A program made the translations under genes and the position numbers. A stretch of DNA of 64,000 nt from Cumulibacter manganitolerans. GTDB lineage: Bacteria; Actinomycetota; Actinomycetes; Mycobacteriales; Antricoccaceae. Below are positions 24,513-33,046 of this stretch, one piece after another. Each line of letters begins with the position of its first letter. Within the stretch, counting starts at the first letter, position 1. The notes below the pieces were generated by a model. It did no database searches, was not told the DNA's origin, and was given only the letters and a program-made list of their open reading frames with translations. The stretch spans positions 84,917-148,916 of the forward strand of contig NZ_WBKP01000002.1 in NCBI RefSeq assembly GCF_009602465.1, given 5' to 3'.

Positions 24513-25874
24513 GTGGGACAGTTCGATCTCATCCCGGTCGTCGACGAAGGTCTGGGTAACTCGACGTATCTGCTGGATGTCGGGGGCGGTCGCGCCCTGG
24601 TGATGGACCCGGAGCGCGACTTGCGGCAGGTGCGTGCCGAGGCGCAGCGGCGCGGGCTGCGCATCGCCTGGGCGATCGAGACACACATGCACGCCGACTT
24701 CATCTCGGGAGTGCGTGAGCTCGCCGCAGTGGAGGGAGCCGGTGTGCTGGCACCCGAGGTGGGCCCGCGTGGTTTCGAAGTGCACGGTCTCAGCGACGGC
24801 GATACCGTGCCGGTCGGCTCGTTCGCGTTGCAGGCGCTGCACACCCCAGGGCATTCTCCGGAGCACCTGTCGTATTTGCTGTGGGATGGGGACCGAATCG
24901 CCGGAGTGTTCACCGGAGGTTCGTTGATGGTCGGCACGGCCGGGCGTACGGACTTGGTGAGCCCAGATCAGACGGTGCCGTTGGCGCGGGCACAGTTTCA
25001 CTCGTTGCAGCGGCTGATGGAGTTGCCCGACGAGACGCCGGTGTGGCCGACACACGGAGCGGGCTCGTTCTGCTCGGCGTCCTCGGGTGATCAGCGGGTG
25101 AGCACCATCGGCCGCGAGCGTGCGACGAACCCGCTGCTGCAGGTCGCTGGGGAGGAGGAGTTCGTTGACGCGTTAGTGGGCTCGATGGGGACGTTCCCGG
25201 ATTACTTCCTGCGGCTGGGTGAGGTCAACGAGGCCGGGCCGGTCATCTTGGGCGAGACACCAGCGCTGACGGCCTTGGGCGCGGAAGAGGTGCGCACGGC
25301 GATCGCGGAGGGCGCGCAGGTCGTTGACGTGCGTGCAGCGGCCGATTACGCCGCCGGTCATGTGCCGGGTTCGCTGTCGATCACGCTGCGATCGGTGTTC
25401 TCCACGTGGCTCGGGTGGCTGGCAGATCCCACCCGCCCGGTCATCGTCGTGCGCAACCACGACCAGCGTGTCGAGGACATTGTCTGGGGTGCGGCCAACG
25501 TCGGTTTCGACGCTCTTGCCGGCGAGCTCGCCGGCGGTCTGCCGGCCTGGCAGGCCGCCGGACAACCGGCCGCGACCGGACGGATGGCTCGCGGTGACGA
25601 GCTCGTCGCCGACGATACTGTGCTGGATGTGCGTCAGGCGCCGGAGTTCGCCGCCGCGCACGTGCCGGGAGCGGTCAACATCGAACTCGGGGCGTTGACC
25701 GAGAGACTCGAGGAGGTCCCTGGCGGGCCGGTGCTGGTCATGTGCGGGCATGGCGAGCGTGCCATGGGGGCGGCCAGCATCCTCGAACGCGCAGGACGCA
25801 CCGACGTCCGCGTCCTGGACGGCGGCCCCGAGGACTGGGTCGCCGCGACAGGCCGCCAACTGCAGGTCCCGTGA
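24513..25874 (+). CDS. MBL-fold hydrolase with two rhodanese domains (persulfide dioxygenase-like)
   Basis: 453 residues from the GTG at 24513, 8 nt after AGGAG. Residues 1-230 are a metallo-beta-lactamase domain with THMHADF (H58, H60, D62) and HTPGHSPEHL, as in ETHE1/persulfide-dioxygenase relatives. Two rhodanese domains follow. The first (about 265-345) lacks the catalytic Cys (VRNHDQR in the loop). The second (about 365-450) has CGHGERA with C411. The likely role is oxidation of glutathione or low-molecular-weight persulfide with sulfur transfer. The stop overlaps the next start as TGATG, so it is coupled to the MFS gene. Confidence 0.88.
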   Translation: MGQFDLIPVVDEGLGNSTYLLDVGGGRALVMDPERDLRQVRAEAQRRGLRIAWAIETHMHADFISGVRELAAVEGAGVLAPEVGPRGFEVHGLSDGDTVPVGSFALQALHTPGHSPEHLSYLLWDGDRIAGVFTGGSLMVGTAGRTDLVSPDQTVPLARAQFHSLQRLMELPDETPVWPTHGAGSFCSASSGDQRVSTIGRERATNPLLQVAGEEEFVDALVGSMGTFPDYFLRLGEVNEAGPVILGETPALTALGAEEVRTAIAEGAQVVDVRAAADYAAGHVPGSLSITLRSVFSTWLGWLADPTRPVIVVRNHDQRVEDIVWGAANVGFDALAGELAGGLPAWQAAGQPAATGRMARGDELVADDTVLDVRQAPEFAAAHVPGAVNIELGALTERLEEVPGGPVLVMCGHGERAMGAASILERAGRTDVRVLDGGPEDWVAATGRQLQVP

Positions 25875-27148
25875 TGCCGGAGAAGATGCCGCTCAGGCTC
25901 GGGCTGCGGGCCAACGCCGCACAGTTCACGCTGCTGGTCGCGATCAACGCTCTCGTGGGCGGCATGGTGGGCCAGCAGCAGACTGTGCTGCCCCTGCTGG
26001 CCGAGGATGTCTTCGGGCTGAGCGGGTACACGTTCATCTTCACCTACGTGGCTGCGTTCGGAATCACCAAAGCAATCGCGAACTACTTTGCGGGCACCTT
26101 CTCTGACCGGTACGGACGTAAGCCCGTCCTGATGGTCGGCTGGCTCTTCGCCATCCCGGTGCCGCTAATGCTGATCTGGGCGCCGGACTGGGGCTGGGTT
26201 GTGGCCGCGAACGTGCTCCTGGGCATCAACCAGGGACTGACCTGGTCAACGACCGTCGTGATGAAGATCGACCTCGTCGGCCCCAACCAGCGCGGCCTGG
26301 CGATGGGCCTTAACGAGGCCGCCGGCTACGGCGCCGTGGCCATCACCTCGCTGGCAGCCGGATACCTCGCCGAGCAGTACGGGCTACGCCCGGCGCCGTT
26401 CCTGCTCGGCCTGTCCTACACCGCACTGGCACTACTGCTCTCGGGCGTCTTCGTCCGGGAGACCCGCGGCCACGCCCTCCTCGACGCAGGCCAACATGTG
26501 GCGCGCTCCGACGGGCTGCACGACCACCTCCATGCAGACCTGACGAACCGGGAAATCCTCGCCCAGACCACTTTCAAGGAACCGGCACTGTCGTCGGCGA
26601 GCCAGGCCGGCCTGGTCAATAACCTCAACTTCGGACTGTCCTGGGGACTCTTCCCGCTCCTGTTCGCCACGGCGGATCTTCCCGTGGACCAGATCGGGCT
26701 CCTGTTCGCCATCTACCCGGCCGTATGGGGAGCCGGGCAGCTCTTCACCGGTGGCCTGTCGGATCGAATCGGACGAAAACATCTCATCACCGGCGGTATG
26801 TTCGTTCAGGCCGTCGCGCTCGCGCTCATCGCCCTCGGCGACAGCTTCGCAATGTGGGCGGCCGGCACCGCGATCCTCGGCGCGGGAACAGCCATGGTGT
26901 ACCCCACCCTCCTGGCTGTCATCGGTGACGTCGCCCACCCCGCGTGGCGCGGCCGCGCCGTCGGTGTGTACCGAGTCTGGCGGGACCTCGGCTATGCCGT
27001 CGGGGCGATCGCCGGCGGCATCGTCGCTGACCTGATGGGACTGAACGCTGCGGTGTGGGCTGCTGCCGCCGTCAGCGTTGTCTCAGCCACCGGTGTTGCG
27101 GTGCGGATGTACGAAACTCATCCCCGTGTCCCTACACCACCACGGTGA
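25874..27148 (+). CDS. MFS transporter of the sulfur island
   Basis: 424 residues from the ATG at 25874, overlapping the preceding stop (TGATG). Twelve helices are predicted. The signature FSDRYGRKPVLMVGWL lies between helices 2 and 3, and LSDRIGRKHLITGG between 8 and 9. A His-rich cytoplasmic loop (SDGLHDHLHADL) lies between helices 6 and 7. Tight coupling to the MBL-rhodanese enzyme suggests export of a sulfur compound or a thiol-reactive toxicant. The substrate is not visible from sequence. A remnant of a similar C-terminus is at 29304-29393. Confidence 0.85.
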   Translation: MPEKMPLRLGLRANAAQFTLLVAINALVGGMVGQQQTVLPLLAEDVFGLSGYTFIFTYVAAFGITKAIANYFAGTFSDRYGRKPVLMVGWLFAIPVPLMLIWAPDWGWVVAANVLLGINQGLTWSTTVVMKIDLVGPNQRGLAMGLNEAAGYGAVAITSLAAGYLAEQYGLRPAPFLLGLSYTALALLLSGVFVRETRGHALLDAGQHVARSDGLHDHLHADLTNREILAQTTFKEPALSSASQAGLVNNLNFGLSWGLFPLLFATADLPVDQIGLLFAIYPAVWGAGQLFTGGLSDRIGRKHLITGGMFVQAVALALIALGDSFAMWAAGTAILGAGTAMVYPTLLAVIGDVAHPAWRGRAVGVYRVWRDLGYAVGAIAGGIVADLMGLNAAVWAAAAVSVVSATGVAVRMYETHPRVPTPPR

Positions 27149-27162
27149 GAGGCTGAAAACGC

Positions 27163-27843
27163 ATGCACACCCCGCCAGCCCTTCCCGGCCCCATTACGGC
27201 TTTCGATGACCGAGCCGACGACTACGACCGCTGGTTCGACGAGCACCCGGACGTCTTCCAGGCCGAGCTGGGCGCCATCTCCGCCCTCCTCGACCCCGCC
27301 CGCCCCGCCGCGTCCGCGCCAGACAGGCTGGAGATCGGGGTCGGGACAGGACGCTTCGCTGCCGCCCTAGGTATCGGCTCCGGCGTAGAGCCCGCACCCC
27401 GCATGGCCGCCCTCGCCCGCCAACGCGGCATCCACGTCACGGACGCTGTCGCCGAGGCACTGCCCTTCCCCGACGACCGGTTCGCACTCACCGCGTTCAT
27501 CACCTCCCTGTGCTTCGTCACCGACCCCCCTCGCGCCCTGGCCGAAGCCAGCCGGGTCACCCGGCCGGGCGGGTCGGTATTGATCGCCTATCTCAACCTG
27601 GCCAGTGCTGCCGGAGCACACTTGGCCGCCACGCAGCACGAGGACCCCTACTTCGCCCACGCCCGGCTCCGCACCACCACAGAACTGCGCGCCCTGCTCG
27701 CCGATGCCGACCTCGCCGCCGACGGCGCCCAACAGGTCATCGCCGAAGCCGGTCAGCCGCCCCGAGTATCTTCCGGCGCCGACCAGGGCTTGTTCTGCGT
27801 CCTTCGCGCCCGGGTCGCCTCAACTACGAAACCGCCTCGTTGA
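27163..27843 (+). CDS. Class I SAM-dependent methyltransferase
   Basis: 226 residues. Motif I is RLEIGVGTGRFAAALG (about 50-65), followed by a motif II/post-I region (SGVEPAPRMAALARQRG), ALPFPDDRFAL and the motif III-like EASRVTRPGGSVLIAYL. It resembles Methyltransf_11-type small-molecule methyltransferases. It lies 14 bp after the MFS gene and is probably in the same operon. Thiol or metalloid methylation would fit the context but is only inference. Confidence 0.85.
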   Translation: MHTPPALPGPITAFDDRADDYDRWFDEHPDVFQAELGAISALLDPARPAASAPDRLEIGVGTGRFAAALGIGSGVEPAPRMAALARQRGIHVTDAVAEALPFPDDRFALTAFITSLCFVTDPPRALAEASRVTRPGGSVLIAYLNLASAAGAHLAATQHEDPYFAHARLRTTTELRALLADADLAADGAQQVIAEAGQPPRVSSGADQGLFCVLRARVASTTKPPR

Positions 27844-27926
27844 CCCAGTCCGCCGCGACATCCTCTCGCATCTGACCGCCGCACTCAGCAGTCCTCAGCG
27901 CGACTGGTTCGTTCATCGGGAGCGCG

Positions 27927-28187
27927 GAGGCCATTACGGAGTTTGACACCGCGGTGGCTGAGGTGCCGCAGATCGTCGAGGGCCAGCGCCTCTTCGGTGA
28001 GCCCGACTACCTCCTTCGGGTAGTGAGCCGCGACCTCGCCGCCTACAAGCTCCTGTACGACTCCGTCCTGTCCAAGCTGCCGGGGCTCCGGGTCCCCAAC
28101 TCGACCGTCGTGATGAAGGAGACCCTTCCCCGGCGTCCACTGCCCGTCCCGCCGCACAAGGCGGCGACCCCGCGCCGGGGCAGCTAG
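27927..28187 (+). pseudogene. Fragment of an Lrp/AsnC regulator (RAM domain only)
   Basis: This frame encodes only the C-terminal ligand-binding domain of an Lrp/AsnC protein: AVAEVPQIVEGQRLFGEPDY, then LLRVVSRDLAAYKLLYDSVL and LPGLRVPNSTVVMKE. The HTH half is absent. No ATG or ribosome site precedes it; the first start-like codon is GTG at 27954. It is a truncated relic or, less likely, a stand-alone RAM protein. Confidence 0.7.
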
Positions 28188-28724
28188 TGACCTGTCTTTG
28201 ACAGAGTCTTGTTGGTTGGCCTTCGTAATAACGCGCACGGTGGCCTTCGTCCCAATCGATGGCGGGCGCGGTACGCCCAGGTCTTCTGGGACGCCGGCGG
28301 TCAGGCCTGCGGCGATCGTCGTGCCTCTGGTCCATCGCGGCGCGCGACCTTGCCGAGCCACCGAGGCTCGACTTCGGGGCTCTGTTCGCGACCGTCCAGC
28401 CAACGTCTGCGCCGATCTGCGTGCGCACCACGTCCCGAGCCGCATGATGGATCTCCACGACACGCTCCCAGATCTCAGTATCGAGCGCCGACAGGAGTAG
28501 GCGGGCGCGGGCGGTCGTCGGCTCGGCCACCCGGGCGCTCCCTCGGCGGCGTACCAGCGTGGTCATCATGCGCGAGCATATTCAGCTCGTTGCTCGTTAC
28601 TCGTCGCGATCCAACACGATCCCACCGCTATGCCGCATGGCGACACCTAGCCCGGTGATTGTCCCTCCACGTCATGACTCGGTGAGTCTCGGCGCGGTCT
28701 GATCATGACTCTTGGTTCGCGAGG
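28188..28724. other. 537-bp stretch without a supportable gene
   Basis: Open frames exist on both strands, but none has a ribosome site or a family I recognise. TCATGACTC is repeated at 28672-28680 and 28703-28711, just downstream of the tusA-like gene. GACTC-GG-(T)GAGTC forms a small hairpin (28676-28688). It is probably decayed sequence; a terminator for the 28725-33777 operon may lie here. Confidence 0.4.
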
Positions 28725-29015
28725 TCACCGTGTGACGTGCCAGGGACGCGCGGGATCAGTTGCCATCGGCGTGCCGCTGGTGCGTACCGCGTAGGTGGGG
28801 GTTCCCGGGCCGTCGATAGGGCCGAGGTAGGTGTGTCCGGTCATGCGGCACCACGCGGGTAGGTCGATCGGTGCGACAGGGTCGGTCGTGGTCAGGTGGA
28901 TGACGGTGCCTGGTGGGACCTGGGCGGCTTGGTTGCGCAGAAGGATTAGCAGGCGGGCGCAGCTGAGATCGCTGCCGTCGAGGTGGTCGATGCGCGGTCC
29001 TTGGGTGGCGCTCAT
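28725..29015 (-). CDS. TusA/SirA-like sulfur carrier
   Basis: 96 residues with the TusA-like fold pattern: an N-terminal strand (RIDHLDGSDLSCARLLILLR) whose Cys19 is at the position of the TusA sulfur-accepting Cys, then PGTVIHLTTTDPVAPIDLPA and a HxYLG strand. The usual CPxP motif is reduced to SCAR, so it is a divergent member. Family proteins receive persulfide sulfur from a cysteine desulfurase or rhodanese and pass it on; both partners are encoded nearby. The start overlaps the stop of the small upstream gene (ATGA). Confidence 0.8.
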   Translation of the reverse strand: MSATQGPRIDHLDGSDLSCARLLILLRNQAAQVPPGTVIHLTTTDPVAPIDLPAWCRMTGHTYLGPIDGPGTPTYAVRTSGTPMATDPARPWHVTR

Positions 29016-29155
29016 GCTGCGTCTTCGGTGGTGACGGGGAGCTGTGCGGTGTCCCGTTCTGCCAGGCTATCGGCGAGTCGTCGCGCACCGTCTTGTCCGT
29101 CTCGGTGTGCGATCGTCCGGTTGGTTGCTCGGCGACGAAACTCATCCATCGGCAT
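29012..29155 (-). CDS. Small hypothetical protein upstream of the tusA-like gene
   Basis: 47 residues (MPMDEFRRRATNRTIAHRDG at the start), highly charged. GGAG lies 4 nt before the ATG, and the stop overlaps the tusA-like start (ATGA), which supports translation. Longer in-frame starts (29176, 29233) lack a ribosome site. No family recognised. Confidence 0.45.
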   Translation of the reverse strand: MPMDEFRRRATNRTIAHRDGQDGARRLADSLAERDTAQLPVTTEDAA

Positions 29156-29303
29156 GGTGCTCCGATCACTTCCCATCGATGGGGACAACAGACGCCGGTT
29201 CCGTTCCACTGGCTGCGGTAGGTCGTCGGTCACGGGCCTGGTTCTTCCCCCATGTCACGGCCTGGATGTCAGTCGGTTGGTTGCGAGGGGGCTGGTTGGT
29301 GGG

Positions 29304-29393
29304 GCGCCTGGGGTAAGTCTCGTACATCCGCACAGCGACGGTGGTGCCGGAGATGAGTGGTGGCGCCCCTGCGGCCGAGGCGGCTGCGGACAT
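29304..29393 (-). pseudogene. Remnant of an MFS transporter C-terminus
   Basis: About 30 codons encode SGTTVAVRMYETYPRRP, matching the C-terminal end of the MFS protein at 25874-27148 (SATGVAVRMYETHPRVP). The rest of the transporter is absent. It points to a deletion or partial duplication. Confidence 0.65.
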
Positions 29394-29424
29394 GCCCAGA
29401 GCTAGAACGGCGTCTGGAAGGAGT

Positions 29425-29925
29425 TCACTGGGCCGCGGGGGGCTGTGGCAGTGGGCAGCTTTGTTCGCGGCGTATGCGGAGCACGAGCGCGATGAGCAGC
29501 AACGCTATTGACCCGGTGGCGAGGAAGGGCTGGATGGGTTCGAACATCTGTAGGGCGCCGGTGTAGCCGAGCGCGAGGAGCACTAGCTTGTTGCATACCG
29601 GGCAGCCCACGGCGAAGAAGGCTGTGATCGCGCCGATCGTGCCGAGGGAGCCGCTGCGAGTGCGGGCTTGGCCGTCTTTGCGGGCGACGTAGGTTGCAGC
29701 GACCAATCCAGCGAGCAAGCTGGTGACGACCAAGACCGGCCACGCCCAGGGCGTGGGAGGGATCTCACGGGTGAACCAGGGGGTGGAAATGAGCGCGGTG
29801 GGGATCGCGACCACGATGATGGTGGCCGCTGCGGTGAGCACGGCGAACCACCAGCGCCGCGGGGGCCAGGTGCGCAGTTCGCTGAAGGTGCTGCGGCGGG
29901 TGGAGCGGTCGGTTGTCTGGGTCAT
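29425..29925 (-). CDS. Membrane protein with a CPVC thiol motif
   Basis: 166 residues with four predicted helices (about 27-47, 59-80, 95-120 and 133-152). The third helix begins at FAVGCPVCNKLVLLAL, with a CxxC pair near the membrane face. I do not recognise a named family. In a cluster with DsbA- and CcdA-like genes, a membrane thiol-exchange role is reasonable but inferred. It is in the same orientation as osmC. Confidence 0.72.
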   Translation of the reverse strand: MTQTTDRSTRRSTFSELRTWPPRRWWFAVLTAAATIIVVAIPTALISTPWFTREIPPTPWAWPVLVVTSLLAGLVAATYVARKDGQARTRSGSLGTIGAITAFFAVGCPVCNKLVLLALGYTGALQMFEPIQPFLATGSIALLLIALVLRIRREQSCPLPQPPAAQ

Positions 29926-29954
29926 CTGTCACATCCCCGGGCGTGTAGGGCGGG

Positions 29955-30395
29955 TCAGAGGTGTTCGGGCAGGTCGGGGTCGTGGCGGAGGGTGACGGGG
30001 TGTTCGGCGCCGTGGTCGAGGGTGTGTCCGATCGTGCAGAGTCTGTCGATGGCTCGTTCGGCTCGCTCGGTGAGCACGGTGATCTTTTCCTCGTCGAGTG
30101 CGCTCATGTTGGTGCGGATGGTCGCGGCGATCAGGTCGTAGCGCTGGCCGTCGTCGGTCTTTCGCGGGGTGACGTCGACGATCGCGGCGAAGTCCTCGCC
30201 GAGGCGGCCGGCGAGGGTGTGGTCGGTGGAGAGGAGACCGCAGGCGGCCAGCGCGAGGGCGAGTAGCTCCCCGGGAGCGAGCGCGTCGTCGGCGTCGGTG
30301 CCGCCGATGCAGACTTCTCCGCCGCGGGCGTTGCGTCCGATGTAGGTCTTGGGTCCGGTGCGTTCGATGTGCAGGGGCGTGGGCGGGGTGTTCAT
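29955..30395 (-). CDS. OsmC-family peroxiredoxin
   Basis: 146 residues. The OsmC core is present: GGTDADDALAPGELLALALA with the first Cys in AACGLLS, and the second Cys in DRLCTIGHTLDHG. Family members reduce organic peroxides through the Cys pair and also act on sulfane sulfur. The N-terminal part carries the paired strand ERTGPKTYIGRNARGG. It is encoded between prolyl-tRNA-editing and thiol membrane genes in the minus-strand sulfur operon. Confidence 0.85.
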   Translation of the reverse strand: MNTPPTPLHIERTGPKTYIGRNARGGEVCIGGTDADDALAPGELLALALAACGLLSTDHTLAGRLGEDFAAIVDVTPRKTDDGQRYDLIAATIRTNMSALDEEKITVLTERAERAIDRLCTIGHTLDHGAEHPVTLRHDPDLPEHL

Positions 30396-30426
30396 GGGGG
30401 GGCCGTCTCCGTTCTGATTGCGGGGG

Positions 30427-30945
30427 TCAGTTCATGGTGGTGAGCAGCGGCGGGTGACCGGTGGTGTCCGCGAAGGTGCGGAAGCCCTTCCAGGTCAGCC
30501 CGATGCTCTCGGTGTGGGTCATGGGGTGGAAGTTGACCTGGGCGGCGCCTTCGAGGCGCTCGTCGACGACGAGGGCGATCTGTGGTGCGGTGTCGTGTCG
30601 CAGCGCCAGCGGGGTCGCGGTGCCGGGGGTGACGTGCAGCAGCTCGGCCATCACGTGCGCGGCGGCGAATCCGAGCCGGCCGCGCGCATCGATGCGGGTG
30701 TGCAGGGTCTTCAGGTCGATCTCGGTGTCTTCGTGTGCGGTGACGAAGAACAGGTTGCCCTTCTTGTCTTTGAGGAGGAGGTTCTTGGTGAACACCCCTG
30801 GCAGGTCCCCACGCAGCCGCTTGCCCTCGTCGATGCTCGTGTGCGCCGGATACGGCACGATGGGGGCGACGATCCCGATGCCCGCCAGGTAGGTCAGCAG
30901 TGCTTCGCGTTCGGCGGTCTCGTCGATGGTGGCGGTGTCGGTCAT
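30427..30945 (-). CDS. Prolyl-tRNA editing protein, ProX/PrdX (YbaK-related)
   Basis: 172 residues. Motifs of the family: YPAHTSIDEGKRLRGDLPG, VFTKNLLLKDKKGN (with the conserved Lys), DARGRLGFAA, and the C-terminal HPMTHTESIGL. It hydrolyses mischarged aminoacyl-tRNAPro (Ala or Cys). Start overlaps the trans-sulfuration stop as TGATG. Placement in a sulfur island suggests protection from Cys-tRNAPro when cysteine pools rise; this is inference. Confidence 0.85.
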   Translation of the reverse strand: MTDTATIDETAEREALLTYLAGIGIVAPIVPYPAHTSIDEGKRLRGDLPGVFTKNLLLKDKKGNLFFVTAHEDTEIDLKTLHTRIDARGRLGFAAAHVMAELLHVTPGTATPLALRHDTAPQIALVVDERLEGAAQVNFHPMTHTESIGLTWKGFRTFADTTGHPPLLTTMN

Positions 30946-32138
30946 CAGCGGGTCACCTCGTCGAGGGCCTGGGTCAGGTCGGCGATGAGGTCGACGGTGT
31001 CTTCCAGGCCGACCGAGAGACGGATCATCGAGTCAGTGATGCCGCGGCGCTCACGTTCGGCAGGGCTCAGGCCGTGATGGGTCGTGGTCACCGGTTGCGT
31101 TGCGAGGGATTCGGCGCCGCCGAGGCTGGGCGCGAGCGCGAAGAGGTTCAACCGGTCCGCGACGCGGCTGCTGGTCTTGCCATCGGCGTCGACCTCGATC
31201 GTGATGATGCCGCCGAATCCATGCATCTGCGACACGGCCAGCTCGTGCCCCGGAAAAGAGGGAAGGCCTGGGTAGAGAACGCGGTTCACGCGGGCGTCTG
31301 CTTCCATCGCCTCAGCGATCGCCTGCGCGGACGCATTCTGTGCGTTCACCCTGATGGTGAGAGTGCGCAGGCTCCGGGCCAGCAGTGCGGCAGGTTCCGG
31401 GGCGATCGTGGTGCCGAGGTTCTTGCGCCACGCCCACACCGGGGTGATGAGCTCCGCTGCTCCAAGGAGGAACCCGGCAGTGACGTCGGAGTGCCCGCCC
31501 AGATACTTGGTCGCGGAGTAGACCACAATGTCGGCGCCGAGGTCGAGGGGGCGCTGGTTGACCGGTGAGGCGAAGGTGTTGTCGATCGCGACGAGCGCAC
31601 CGTAACGGTGGGCCAGGTCACTGATCGCGGCGATGTCGAAGATCTCCAGGCCCGGGTTGGTGGGGGTTTCGAAGAACACCAGTCGGGCACCGGCCTCCAG
31701 GAGCGACTCAAGCTGGTCGAGCTCGCTGCCCAGTAGGAATGTGGTCTCGATGCCCAGCAGCGGGAGCTGATCGGCCAGCAGCTCAAGGGTGCCGCCGTAG
31801 GCGTCGCCCAGACACACGATCCCGTCGCGCCCGTACTGGGCGAACACCGCCATCTCGGCGGCCATCCCGGAGCAGAACGCCAAGGCGGCTGGGGCACCCT
31901 CGATGGCGGCCATGGTTTCTTCCAGCGCGAACGTTGTCGGGTTCATCCCGTACCGGGTGTACAGAGCCCCGGGAGTGTGGCCGTCGACTACGTCCAGCAG
32001 CGCCGCGGTGTTCTCGAACGCGAACGTGGTCGTGTTGTAGGTGGGCAGGTGCGGCGCACCATGGGCATCCTTCAAGGTGGTGCCGTGGATGGACCGGGTC
32101 GACTGGCCCGGGGCGTGTGGCGTGGGGGTGTTGCTCAT
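30945..32138 (-). CDS. Trans-sulfuration PLP enzyme (cystathionine gamma-lyase/synthase family)
   Basis: 397 residues, full length. PLP lysine K211 in YSATKYLGGHSDV, the Tyr/Arg pair in YTRYGMNP, and DNTFASPV. The family makes or cleaves cystathionine, homocysteine, cysteine or methionine. Sequence alone does not fix which reaction; gamma-lyases also generate H2S and persulfides. It overlaps ccdA by 4 bp (ATGA) and prdX by 1 bp, so translation of all three is coupled. Confidence 0.87.
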   Translation of the reverse strand: MSNTPTPHAPGQSTRSIHGTTLKDAHGAPHLPTYNTTTFAFENTAALLDVVDGHTPGALYTRYGMNPTTFALEETMAAIEGAPAALAFCSGMAAEMAVFAQYGRDGIVCLGDAYGGTLELLADQLPLLGIETTFLLGSELDQLESLLEAGARLVFFETPTNPGLEIFDIAAISDLAHRYGALVAIDNTFASPVNQRPLDLGADIVVYSATKYLGGHSDVTAGFLLGAAELITPVWAWRKNLGTTIAPEPAALLARSLRTLTIRVNAQNASAQAIAEAMEADARVNRVLYPGLPSFPGHELAVSQMHGFGGIITIEVDADGKTSSRVADRLNLFALAPSLGGAESLATQPVTTTHHGLSPAERERRGITDSMIRLSVGLEDTVDLIADLTQALDEVTR

Positions 32139-33046
32139 GACGGGGAGTGGCCTTCCTCATGTGATGTTGACGCCGTTGATGACGTCAGCGCCGTGGTGGT
32201 TGGTTTCGTACGGGGTTCGGCGGGGTCGGATGTCCGAGTGCGGTGGCTTCGCCACCACCACAGGAGGGCGCCGATCACGGTGATCAGGACCGCGACGGCG
32301 AGGATGACGAGGTTGGAGGTGCTCTGCCCGAGCCGGGCGACCCCGGTTTCGAGCTCATATTGCACGGCGATCGGCAAGATCCCGCCGCCTTCGGGGTCGC
32401 GAGCGACCACGAACAGCAGCGCACCGAGGATGATGGAGAGCAGGCCGGAGATGAGTGCATGCCAGCTATTGCGCCACCGCCTGATCGTCAGTGTGCGAGG
32501 CGTCAGCGCGGCGCGGAGCGTGCCGGACCATCGTTTCCAGGCCAGAGCGAGCAGCAGCAGAGGCAATGCCATCCCCGCGGCGTATACGGCCAGCAGCACG
32601 CCTCCGTAGACCGGGTTCGCTCCCACAGCGGCGATCATCAGCACCGACCCAAGGATTGGGCCGGTGCACACCCCGGCCACACCGTAGGCGGTGCCCAGTA
32701 CATAGACCGTCCATGCCCGGCCGGTGTCCGCGCCCTGGCCGGTGCGAGAGAGCCCCGGCAGAGGGACTCCGGCGACCTGTATGAGGCCGAACACGACCAC
32801 AACTGTCGCGACCACGCTCAGCAGCACGCCGCGGTTCTGGTTCAAAAACGCGCCCGCGGTACCGGCGAACACCCCCAATGGAACCAGCGTGGTGATCAGC
32901 CCGAGGTAGAACACCCCGGTGCGTGCCACCAGGGTCGCCGGATGGGAGAAGGCGTACGCGAAAAACGCCGGCAGCAGCATCACCGAGCACGGCGACAGTA
33001 GGCTGAGCAGCCCGCCGAGGAACGATCCGAGGTAGCCGATGTCCAT
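32135..33046 (-). CDS. CcdA/DsbD-like membrane thiol transporter
   Basis: 303 residues from the ATG at 33046 (TGATG overlap with the dsbA-like stop). Six or more helices. Two conserved cysteines lie in paired helices: LLSLLSPCSVMLLPAFFAYA (Cys near residue 20) and AYGVAGVCTGPILGS. CcdA proteins move electrons from cytosolic thioredoxin to exported thiol proteins. TrxA/TrxB on the same island would feed it and the upstream DsbA-like protein would receive or use its electrons. The C-terminal tail is long and polar. Confidence 0.87.
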   Translation of the reverse strand: MDIGYLGSFLGGLLSLLSPCSVMLLPAFFAYAFSHPATLVARTGVFYLGLITTLVPLGVFAGTAGAFLNQNRGVLLSVVATVVVVFGLIQVAGVPLPGLSRTGQGADTGRAWTVYVLGTAYGVAGVCTGPILGSVLMIAAVGANPVYGGVLLAVYAAGMALPLLLLALAWKRWSGTLRAALTPRTLTIRRWRNSWHALISGLLSIILGALLFVVARDPEGGGILPIAVQYELETGVARLGQSTSNLVILAVAVLITVIGALLWWWRSHRTRTSDPAEPRTKPTTTALTSSTASTSHEEGHSPS

